Shown piece by piece: positions 1 through 4,783 of a DNA stretch of 13,079 bases. The stretch comes from Rickettsiales bacterium (GTDB lineage Bacteria; Pseudomonadota; Alphaproteobacteria; Rickettsiales; UBA8987), in the NCBI GenBank assembly GCA_028282625.1, contig JANQHP010000004.1:1-13079 (forward strand), in the 5' to 3' direction. How positions within the stretch are numbered: position 1 is the first letter of the stretch; the number at the start of each line of letters is the position of its first letter. Made by a program: the position numbers and the translations under genes. The notes below the pieces were generated by a model that did no database searches, was not told the DNA's origin, and worked only from the letters and a program-made list of their open reading frames with translations.

Positions 1-99
1 GGCTGCTCCTCTAGGCGTGGTCCATGGCAACACTGCTGCGTCCGCCCCCACAGTCAACGCACCCCCACCAGATTCAATGCCAAGCGTCTCGTCTGCCAT
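1..99 (-). CDS. Truncated unknown protein, N-terminal 33 residues
   Basis: This is the 5' end of a minus-strand gene that runs off the left edge. Reading from the ATG at 97-99 gives MADETLGIESGGGALTVGAD..., a small-residue-rich, Gly/Ala-rich start without a signal peptide. An AGGGGA-type ribosome site lies just upstream, and a TATAGT -10 box lies farther upstream at 132-137, so the start is well supported. I do not recognise the family from 33 residues. The low-complexity Gly/Ala/Thr composition would fit a surface, phage-like or secreted protein, but that is a guess. Whether it belongs to the acquired segment to its right or to the core chromosome cannot be told. Confidence 0.6.
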   Translation of the reverse strand, partial: MADETLGIESGGGALTVGADAAVLPWTTPRGAA

Positions 100-131
100 A
101 TTTTCCCCTTACATCATCTAAATTTCTCTCC

Positions 132-164
132 ACTATACCCGCATGAGGTTAAGAAGAGGTTAAG
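132..164 (-). promoter_or_regulatory. Promoter with 11-bp-spaced direct repeat, upstream of the left-edge gene
   Basis: On the minus strand TATAGT (132-137) makes a good -10 box, about 33 bases ahead of the ATG at 99. The -35 zone contains no TTGACA. Instead it has two exact copies of CTTAACCTC (145-153 and 156-164) repeated with an 11-base period, i.e. one helical turn. That arrangement is typical of activator sites for OmpR/PhoB-type response regulators. The activator's identity is inference. Confidence 0.5.
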
Positions 165-232
165 GGGCAGTGTTTTGTGGTTTTTTTCGAATGGCAAAGG
201 GTGTTTTATGTGTCAGAAGTTACCCTGACTAA

Positions 233-565
233 CTATCCTGCTCTCATCCCATCCACAGAATCCACCCATCACTGTATCATCTCACGGCGACCAGCTAGAT
301 ATTGGGCGCAGTTGTAGCTTGCGCGCACCTTATTACACTCGCCGTGAGCAAGCAGCCGTTCGATATGACCAGGTAAAAACTGTTCGGGATTTTGTAAGAT
401 GGTTAGATGGTGCTCACGGCCGGAGTCATGTTGATGACCTAACATCCTAATATTATTGAAGTAGCGAATCTGACAACAATTACCGTGCCCCCAAATAACC
501 TTTGATGTATATCGGGAAGCGAATGCTTTGAAAGAATGTGCTCGCCTTAAACATCTGTATTTCAT
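233..565 (-). pseudogene. Decayed P4-type tyrosine recombinase (integrase), C-terminal remnant
   Basis: The reading frame closing at 269 ends with HIERLLAH then NKVRASYNCAQYL then RREMIQ. This is the family C-terminus IERQLAH...NKVRAAYNRAQYL.ERR.MMQWWADYLDGLRAG. The His of LAH and the catalytic Tyr of SYN remain, but the usual YNR arginine is Cys. A TGA (269-271) replaces the first Trp of the QWW motif. Beyond it the same frame continues WVDSVDGMRAG to a TAG at 233-235, so the terminal helix is still legible. Around 405-435 an HDFRA-type box can only be recovered by shifting frames, next to a short tandem ACCATCT duplication. Residues toward 565 (about FKAFASRYTSK) resemble the preceding family segment only weakly, and the N-terminal two-thirds is absent. 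It is very likely dead and marks the surrounding segment as formerly mobile; the 565 limit is arbitrary. Confidence 0.75.
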
Positions 566-636
566 AAGTCAATTTTTGATTTACCTCTATTTTCTACCTT
601 CCCCTGTGGTGGAGCATGTATTTATTTTTGTAACTC

Positions 637-679
637 AAAAAGCCCTGCGATTTACGCGTGATCCACGATCGAAGGGCTT
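637..679 (-). terminator. Minus-strand intrinsic terminator candidate
   Basis: AAGCCCT (640-646) pairs with AGGGCTT (673-679). After one mismatch CGAT (648-651) pairs with ATCG (668-671), leaving a 16-base loop. On the minus strand the hairpin is followed by five T (637-641). It could end transcripts of the luxI operon that pass beyond 937. The distance (about 260 bases past the last stop) and the long loop keep confidence moderate. Confidence 0.45.
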
Positions 680-766
680 GTATTATGGATGCCTGCAACG
701 TATATCTTTGCCACCGTTTGGGTAGCGCTTTTATGATGAAATCTATTGGAAAAATGTAAGGTTGTT

Positions 767-928
767 ATGTCCTTTGAAAAGAATAATACGTCCCATTACA
801 ATGTGCTACGGTTTCCTTCTGATGAAAGAAACAGCAGCAAGGTATTGGAAAAACAACGTAAGGACGATGTAAAAGCAAAACACGATACGGATGAAGATTT
901 TTTATCTGGCCTGATTTCTCTGTATTAA
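767..928 (+). CDS. Small charged hypothetical protein (53 aa)
   Basis: The ATG at 767 is preceded by TAAGG with a 5-base spacer, which favours it over an in-frame TTG at 746. The 53-residue product is hydrophilic and highly charged (segments such as KVLEKQRKDDVKAKHD and TDEDF) and ends in the hydrophobic SGLISLY. It has no membrane segment, signal peptide or cysteines. It is convergent with the luxI operon, their stops being 8 bases apart. I recognise no family. The credible ribosome site and protein-like composition support a real gene, but the length alone does not; it could be a remnant of cargo next to the decayed integrase. Confidence 0.4.
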   Translation: MSFEKNNTSHYNVLRFPSDERNSSKVLEKQRKDDVKAKHDTDEDFLSGLISLY

Positions 929-936
929 GCGAGCGT

Positions 937-1230
937 TCAGTGCGCTACTTTGTTGTTCGCATCAAAGGTATTAATGGCCGACATAATCACATTAAGAGAT
1001 GATTTATCAATCTGTGAGAATTTCTCAATCAGCATCATAATATTATAGAGGTCAGAGTCGATCACGTCTGCACAATCGGGGTCAAGCTGCCCCTCTTTAA
1101 TCCATTTTTCAATGTCGGCAATGGTTCGTTTAAGCAAAATACTTGCTTCCACAAAACCAGATTTTTGGGCCTCAGAAGCAAGGTAATAAACACTGGCAAT
1201 AATTGCCTTTAATTCATGATGCTTCTCCAT
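937..1230 (-). CDS. Small helical protein B, third gene of the luxI operon (97 aa)
   Basis: Unrecognised small soluble protein, MEKHHELKAIIASVYYLASE..., predicted mostly helical. It resembles the gene just upstream (1235-1570). Residues 6-41 align without gaps to residues 11-46 of that protein with 11 identities, including the pattern Y.....A..SG..E...LL...I.D, and both have a second amphipathic helix (here SDLYNIMMLIEKF). I infer a tandem duplication. The ATG at 1230 lies 4 bases after the upstream stop and has no Shine-Dalgarno sequence, which suggests coupled translation. In-frame starts at 1272 (ATG) and 1293 (GTG) would overlap the upstream gene and add residues outside the shared region. 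Function is unknown; the position behind luxI suggests a role under, or in modulation of, quorum sensing. Confidence 0.7.
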   Translation of the reverse strand: MEKHHELKAIIASVYYLASEAQKSGFVEASILLKRTIADIEKWIKEGQLDPDCADVIDSDLYNIMMLIEKFSQIDKSSLNVIMSAINTFDANNKVAH

Positions 1231-1234
1231 AAAA

Positions 1235-1570
1235 TTACAAACTGGTCGGTTGTAGTTCTGGGTGGGTTGCATCTTCCCATGTGCCGGGGTCACCTTCTTT
1301 TGGCAGGCACATCTCTTCTACCAGACATTCCAATTCCTGAAGGCTAGAGGGCATGGCGGTTTTAAGCGCCGCGTCTTTTCCCAACAACAAAAGCTCTCCA
1401 TCAAAATTGTCAAATGCCACCCTGCCTTGATCTATCAGGTCAAAAATGTAATAAGATAGCAATTTTGTTATTTCCTTTTGCCCGGATTCTTCTGCAAGCA
1501 ACTGCACGGAATAAGTGTGCATCAACAGGCTTCGTAATTCTTTCTCCAAGAAGGGCGCATCAGCTGGCAT
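1235..1570 (-). CDS. Small helical protein A, second gene of the luxI operon (111 aa)
   Basis: Unrecognised protein beginning MPADAPFLEKELRSLLMHTY. The open frame extends upstream to 1714, but the ATG at 1570 is chosen because it has AAGGA at a suitable distance and gives an 11-base overlap with the luxI stop (1560-1562), a usual sign of translational coupling. The N-terminal half is amphipathic-helical, with the core Y.....AEESG..E...LL...I.D that it shares with the next gene. A Leu-rich middle stretch (GELLLLGKDAALKT) and an acidic second helix (SLQELECLVEEM) follow, then a Pro/Glu-rich tail. There is no signal peptide, membrane span or DNA-binding motif. Co-expression with the AHL synthase is expected from the layout. 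Function is unknown. Confidence 0.75.
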   Translation of the reverse strand: MPADAPFLEKELRSLLMHTYSVQLLAEESGQKEITKLLSYYIFDLIDQGRVAFDNFDGELLLLGKDAALKTAMPSSLQELECLVEEMCLPKEGDPGTWEDATHPELQPTSL

Positions 1571-2201
1571 AGGATTGTTCCTTTTGCGTTCCGTAAGACA
1601 AAATGGGTTCATGAATACCGGTATTTTCCCGCACACGCGCCAATACCGCTTCAGAGAGTTCCAAAATAGCAGCACGCGATTTTTTGCCATCGGGTGTGTT
1701 TTGTACTTCACCAATCCAGCGGGGCTGCCACCCGTTTTTCTCGAATAAATTGCGCCAATACACCGGATACATCACACCAAGAATTTGCGTTACACCGCAT
1801 GCCAGACCATGCTCCAAATAGGCCACCACAATTTCCTTTGCAATACGCTCCCTTGTAGGGCGATCCAGATTCTTATCAATACAAAAGCGCGACCCCTCCC
1901 ATACTTCTTGCCCTTCAGGCAGCGTTTGATATGTCACCATGTCTGCAAACACATCTTTCAGCATAAAGGGCCGATCCGTCGGGCAAAGGCGGGAGCAGCC
2001 CCGCACTTTATACTGTGGATCCCGCCACACAAGATAGGTGGTCGCCGGCGTGTCATACCCATCATATTCCATCGCTCGAATGGCCGGCACATCCCATTCC
2101 TGCCGTTGTACGATGGAGGCATAACGCAAGCGGTGCTGCCCTGCAATGGGGTTGCCGTAAAATAGATGGTTGGTCTCAATGGTGACGCATTCTATTGTCA
2201 T
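1560..2201 (-). CDS. luxI: Acyl-homoserine-lactone synthase, LuxI family (213 aa)
   Basis: LuxI-type enzymes make N-acyl-homoserine lactones from S-adenosylmethionine and an acyl donor (acyl-ACP or acyl-CoA). The length is typical. The family's conserved positions are visible: R26 and W36 in RLRYASIVQRQEW, D47 and D50 in MEYDGYDT, R71 in GCSRLCP, then E102 and R105 in WEGSRFCID. The usual Phe between the first Arg and Trp is Ile (I30), as I recall for some alphaproteobacterial members. The C-terminal half, which shapes the acyl pocket, is divergent, so the acyl group cannot be predicted. The ATG at 2201 has AGGA nearby, inside a perfect hairpin. A lux-box-like palindrome (2256-2275) sits upstream, next to the luxR stop. 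It heads an operon with two small proteins and is co-directional with luxR, so autoinduction is likely. Confidence 0.93.
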   Translation of the reverse strand: MTIECVTIETNHLFYGNPIAGQHRLRYASIVQRQEWDVPAIRAMEYDGYDTPATTYLVWRDPQYKVRGCSRLCPTDRPFMLKDVFADMVTYQTLPEGQEVWEGSRFCIDKNLDRPTRERIAKEIVVAYLEHGLACGVTQILGVMYPVYWRNLFEKNGWQPRWIGEVQNTPDGKKSRAAILELSEAVLARVRENTGIHEPILSYGTQKEQSYAS

Positions 2202-2225
2202 GTCACATCTCCTGTGTGATGTGAC
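2202..2225 (-). promoter_or_regulatory. Perfect hairpin around the luxI ribosome site
   Basis: In the luxI leader GTCACATC and GATGTGAC are perfect 8-base complements around the loop ACACAGGA. The AGGA of the Shine-Dalgarno sequence is in the loop and the stem ends directly against the ATG. This could tune translation of the synthase, or the DNA palindrome could be an operator. The sequence is clear; the role is inference. Confidence 0.55.
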
Positions 2226-2255
2226 CCTAACAAAACGTATTAGCGCACCTGATGC

Positions 2256-2275
2256 ATCTATCCCTTCGGATAGGT
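2256..2275 (-). promoter_or_regulatory. Putative lux box upstream of luxI
   Basis: On the minus strand ACCTATCCGAAGGGATAGAT is a 20-bp near-perfect palindrome: half-sites ACCTATCC and GGATAGAT, 7 of 8 symmetric, spacer GAAG. It lies 1 base past the luxR stop and 55 bases before the luxI ATG. Length and ACCT-type ends match known lux boxes. The same half-sites recur before phyH (3495-3514), which makes chance unlikely. No convincing -10 follows; weak T-rich matches around 2229-2242 would put the box near -35 to -45. Confidence 0.7.
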
Positions 2276-2276
2276 C

Positions 2277-3026
2277 TTATGTAATCTTTAGCATATCCAG
2301 CGGTATTAATCCCCAGCGTATGGCCTTTGTCACGGCGAGTATTTTGGAATTTGCTTCCAACTTCTCATACACACGCTTCACATGAAATTTCACATTCGCT
2401 TTTGAACAACCCAATATCATGGCAATCTCATCGGCGGTTTTGCCTATGGCCCACCATTTTAACACTTCCCGCTCTCTCTTGGTAAGCACAGGTATGTTGC
2501 TCGTTTCCGGATCTTTTTGCTCCAAAGCACAATAAACTAAATGAAATTGTGACGTAATAAGCTGCAACTTGGACATGGTGTTTCGGTTTAAATCCATCCC
2601 CTTTTCCGAGCCGGCAAGCCCCACCCCGGCCAGCTCGTTCCTCGGACCATAAAGCGGTATGCCAATGCCATCCTTTAACCCGGATTCTTTAGCTTCATGA
2701 AGAATCGTCTTCTGCTCTTTGGAAAAATTCTTTACGGTGTGCAGACTGTCCCAACTAAAGGCATAGGCCGTTCGATGCACCTGCATAATCACAGGGTCTA
2801 TTTCTTCGTAATGCTGCTCAATATAGTGCGTCATCCAATCATCCGGGAAGTTACACGCCACTGCATGCCCCGCCTTTTGCCCTGCATCAGGATGATCGGT
2901 CACAAACGTGTAAACGGCACTGTCAAAACCAAACGCTTTAATGGCCTTGCGATAAAGAGAAAAGGCTTCCTCCCGTGTCATACAAGCATTGGAACTTTCT
3001 ATAAAATCTTCGATAATATAGCCCAT
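2277..3026 (-). CDS. luxR: LuxR-family AHL-responsive transcriptional regulator (249 aa)
   Basis: This is a cytoplasmic receptor and transcription factor for the signal made by the adjacent synthase. The autoinducer-binding domain covers about residues 15-165 and keeps the ligand-contact residues of the TraR/LasR family: W64 and Y68 in DDWMTHYIEQHY, D77-P78 in EEIDPVI, and W92 in FSWDSL, plus a GIGIPL segment. A GerE-type helix-turn-helix follows at about 178-240 (LTKREREVLKWWAIGKTADEIA, then CSKANVKFHVKRVYEKL). Both halves are complete, so it should be a genuine ligand-dependent regulator, not a truncated solo. The ATG at 3026 has AAGGGG upstream. It reads toward luxI on the same strand with a 75-base gap holding the lux box, and is divergent from the XRE gene at 3111. 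Control through the shared divergent palindrome is likely. Confidence 0.93.
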   Translation of the reverse strand: MGYIIEDFIESSNACMTREEAFSLYRKAIKAFGFDSAVYTFVTDHPDAGQKAGHAVACNFPDDWMTHYIEQHYEEIDPVIMQVHRTAYAFSWDSLHTVKNFSKEQKTILHEAKESGLKDGIGIPLYGPRNELAGVGLAGSEKGMDLNRNTMSKLQLITSQFHLVYCALEQKDPETSNIPVLTKREREVLKWWAIGKTADEIAMILGCSKANVKFHVKRVYEKLEANSKILAVTKAIRWGLIPLDMLKIT

Positions 3027-3071
3027 TGCATCCCCTTCTATACTTCGTACTTGTATTGTATTCTACAGTCG

Positions 3072-3091
3072 ATTACAACCTCGGTTATAAT
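3072..3091. promoter_or_regulatory. Palindrome in the luxR / XRE divergent promoter region
   Basis: ATTACAACC TC GGTTATAAT is a 20-bp palindrome (8 of 9 arm positions symmetric) in the 84-base divergent gap. Its right end contains TATAAT (3086-3091), the best -10 for the XRE gene. On the other strand it contains TTGTAA (3073-3078), which is 17 bases from a TACAAG (3050-3055) that could serve luxR. A protein bound here would touch both promoters. It is unlike the two lux boxes, so self-control by the XRE protein is one guess. Confidence 0.5.
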
Positions 3092-3110
3092 ACCATGGGT
3101 TGTTTATACA

Positions 3111-3494
3111 ATGAAAGATGCAATGGATTTAAGTGAAGAGGATATCGATTACCACGTAGGCGGACAGCTCAGAAGCAAGCGGTCTATCCTCGGCATTTCT
3201 CAGGAAACACTCGGGCAAGAGCTTGGCGTTAGCTTTCAACAGGTGCAAAAATACGAAAAAGGCATTAATCGCATCAGTGCCAGCAAAATCTATAAAGCAT
3301 CTTTGGCTATCAAAGAACCCGTGTCCTATTTCTTCTCAGGGCTTCCGGGTCAGGGTGCGGCCGATTCTCCCTTTGCTTTGCATCACACACACAACAAAGA
3401 CACGATTGAGTTACTAAAAGCATTCTATAAAATCAAAGATCCGAATATGCGCATACAACTCAAAAACCTCATAAAAGCATTGTTGAAAGAGTAG
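3111..3494 (+). CDS. Small XRE-family transcriptional regulator (127 aa)
   Basis: Cro/C1-type DNA-binding protein. After a short acidic N-terminus (MDLSEEDIDYHVGGQLRSKR) comes the helix-turn-helix, about residues 18-72, with the strongly conserved ISQETLGQELGVSFQQVQKYEKG and NRISASKIY. It resembles a common alphaproteobacterial group whose members carry HVG..LR.RR and SFQQVQKYE.G.NRI followed by PV.YFF. The last 35 residues are a helical, basic tail (ELLKAFYKIKDPNMRIQLKNL). The ATG at 3111 was chosen; a second in-frame ATG lies at 3123, and neither has a clear ribosome site. TATAAT at 3086-3091 would give a leader of only about 13 bases. It sits between luxR and phyH, on phyH's strand, and may adjust either promoter. 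Confidence 0.88.
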   Translation: MKDAMDLSEEDIDYHVGGQLRSKRSILGISQETLGQELGVSFQQVQKYEKGINRISASKIYKASLAIKEPVSYFFSGLPGQGAADSPFALHHTHNKDTIELLKAFYKIKDPNMRIQLKNLIKALLKE

Positions 3495-3514
3495 ACCTAT
3501 ACCCTAGGATAGTT
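3495..3514 (+). promoter_or_regulatory. Putative lux box upstream of phyH
   Basis: ACCTATACCCTAGGATAGTT starts at the base after the XRE stop and ends 52 bases before the chosen phyH start. It matches the luxI-proximal box at 14 of 20 positions, nearly all in the half-sites (ACCTATnC and GGATAGnT), while the centre differs, as expected for a dimer site. A weak TGTAGG -10 at 3534-3539 would place the box near -42. Because it can fold and is followed by five T (3513-3517), it could also act as a weak terminator for the XRE gene. Confidence 0.65.
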
Positions 3515-3566
3515 TTTCCTTGAGTAATCCTCCTGTAGGTTCCAGCTACCTAACATGGAGGAAGTC

Positions 3567-4469
3567 ATGGAACTTGCAAAATTTGATGCCAATAATTGTG
3601 CCCTTGAAGAAGTAAAAGCCGCGTTGGATACGCTTGGTTACGCCATTCTTGAAAATGCATTAAGCCCCTTTGAATTAAAAAAACTGCACCAGGAGCTAGA
3701 ACCCCATTTTGAAGCACGGGCCAACAGCCAGGCATTATTTTTTGGCTTTAACACCAAACGTATTGAAGCGCTTTTCACCAAATCCAAAATATCCCAGCAT
3801 ATGGCCACACATGAAGCCGTGCTGGCAGCGGTGAATCATGTACTGGGAGACAATTGCGATACCATCCAGCTCAACCTCACCCAAGGCATTCGTATCAATC
3901 CGGGCGAAGAAGCACAAATTCTACACCCTGATAGCGCCATGTTCCCCATCGAAAACAAACCGTTTGAATTTGTCATCAATGCCATTTGGGCTTATAGCGA
4001 TTTCACCAAACAAAATGGCGCCACCCAGATTGTACCTGGCAGCCACACATGGCCCAGTGACCGTCAGCCGGAACCGCACGAAATCACCTGTGCCGAAATG
4101 CCGGCCGGGTCGGTGCTGCTCTATCAGGCATCGCTCTTGCACGGCGGCGGGGCCAATATCACACAAAAGCCTCGCACAGGGATTGCCATGGGTTATTGCC
4201 TTGGCTGGTTGCGGCAGTCGGAAAACCAATATCTTGCCTATCCGCCGGAAGTGGCTAAGGATTTTAGCCCAGAATTGCAGCACCTTATTGGCTACCATGT
4301 GCACCGCCCCAACTTGGGCTGGGTCAACGGGCACGACCCGATTCACCTGATCACAAAAGAGAATTTGGACCATTTGGGCGCCGAAGATTTTCTTACCGAT
4401 AACCAGAAAATGCTTTTAGAAGAATACCGGGCCGAAAAGTCACAATCACTCACATCCCATAATTTGTAG
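3567..4469 (+). CDS. Phytanoyl-CoA dioxygenase (PhyH)-family oxygenase (300 aa)
   Basis: Fe(II)/2-oxoglutarate-dependent oxygenase. The iron facial triad is readable: H120 and D122 in ILHPDSAMF and H192 in SLLHGGG. R203 in KPRTGIAMGY is the probable 2-oxoglutarate carboxylate ligand, and NGATQIVPGSH (150-160) is the usual family segment before the distal His. Family members hydroxylate fatty acyl chains or small metabolites; this substrate is unknown. There are two in-frame ATGs. The second (3567) is preferred because GGAGGAAG, which overlaps the first ATG (3555), is at ideal distance from it. From memory, PhyH-like genes have been noted near luxI genes in other marine alphaproteobacteria; I could not check this. 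With a lux box upstream, it may be the output gene or modify the signal or a related acyl compound. There is no signal peptide, so it is cytosolic. Confidence 0.9.
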   Translation: MELAKFDANNCALEEVKAALDTLGYAILENALSPFELKKLHQELEPHFEARANSQALFFGFNTKRIEALFTKSKISQHMATHEAVLAAVNHVLGDNCDTIQLNLTQGIRINPGEEAQILHPDSAMFPIENKPFEFVINAIWAYSDFTKQNGATQIVPGSHTWPSDRQPEPHEITCAEMPAGSVLLYQASLLHGGGANITQKPRTGIAMGYCLGWLRQSENQYLAYPPEVAKDFSPELQHLIGYHVHRPNLGWVNGHDPIHLITKENLDHLGAEDFLTDNQKMLLEEYRAEKSQSLTSHNL

Positions 4470-4481
4470 TACTGGGATTGA

Positions 4482-4537
4482 TGGTGCCGCGGCCGGAGTC
4501 GAACCGGCACGTCCAAAAAGGACGACGGATTTTAAGT
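4482..4537 (-). repeat. Displaced 3' fragment of tRNA-Leu (att-like direct repeat, left copy)
   Basis: This stretch copies the 3' two-thirds of the tRNA-Leu gene at 6571-6658 in the same orientation: the 3' side of the anticodon arm, variable arm and T arm. Positions 4499-4537 are identical over 39 bases to 6589-6627. Toward the acceptor end there is one substitution and a small length difference around TGGTGCC; past 4537 similarity stops abruptly. It cannot make a tRNA, since it lacks the D arm and 5' acceptor strand. A partial tRNA 3' end in direct orientation is the usual scar of integration at a tRNA gene. Confidence 0.85.
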
Positions 4538-4715
4538 TATTGGGAGGACAGTCTTCTATTGTTACGACAGGCCCCTATCCATTGCTCAAGTTCCAGATAT
4601 ATCTATCATTTTCTTATTTCGGAAATATCAACTTTCCCTCTGCACTGCCACCAAATACTCCAGGTTTTTATTCCTCGTAATGGTGCGGTGATGTTCCAAA
4701 TGCGGCGAAGTACAC

Positions 4716-4781
4716 AAAACCCTTTGACATAAAAAATACCGCATTGTACAATTTTTCGTGTTTAACACGGTAAAGGGTTTT
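4716..4781 (+). promoter_or_regulatory. Strong sigma70-type promoter with nested inverted repeats
   Basis: TTGACA (4724-4729), a 17-base spacer and TACAAT (4747-4752) form a near-consensus promoter for the XRE gene at 4784. CGTGTT-T-AACACG (4757-4769) is a perfect palindrome at the expected transcription start. Flanking both, AAAACCCTTT (4716-4725) and AAAGGGTTTT (4772-4781) are perfect inverted repeats, one overlapping the -35 and the other the ribosome site. This looks like an operator set for self-repression. The rest of the gap from the tRNA fragment (4538-4715) shows no gene. Confidence 0.75.
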
Positions 4782-4783
4782 TT

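Noticed and set aside
411..430. TGGTGCTCACGGCCGGAGTC resembles the tRNA-Leu 3' end at 18 of 20 bases, suggesting a third att copy.
   Set aside because: It lies inside the integrase remnant where, read on the minus strand, it fits the HDFRA-type box; similarity stops after 20 bases and does not extend into the 39-base core shared by the other two copies.
269..565. A 98-residue open frame taken as an intact small protein.
   Set aside because: Its C-terminal half is the tail of a P4-type recombinase that continues past the TGA, so it is a remnant and not a free-standing gene.
1571..1714. Longer start for small protein A at 1714.
   Set aside because: This would overlap luxI by over 150 bases; the ATG at 1570 has a ribosome site and the usual short overlap.
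3495..3517. Intrinsic terminator of the small XRE gene instead of a lux box.
   Set aside because: The stem needs a bulge and is short, and the half-sites recur before luxI where no T run follows; kept only as a possible secondary role.
4478..4732. Plus-strand 84-residue frame starting in the tRNA fragment.
   Set aside because: Its first part is a translation of the tRNA-Leu copy (the same peptide appears over the real tRNA at 6544-6732) and it has no ribosome site or protein-like composition.
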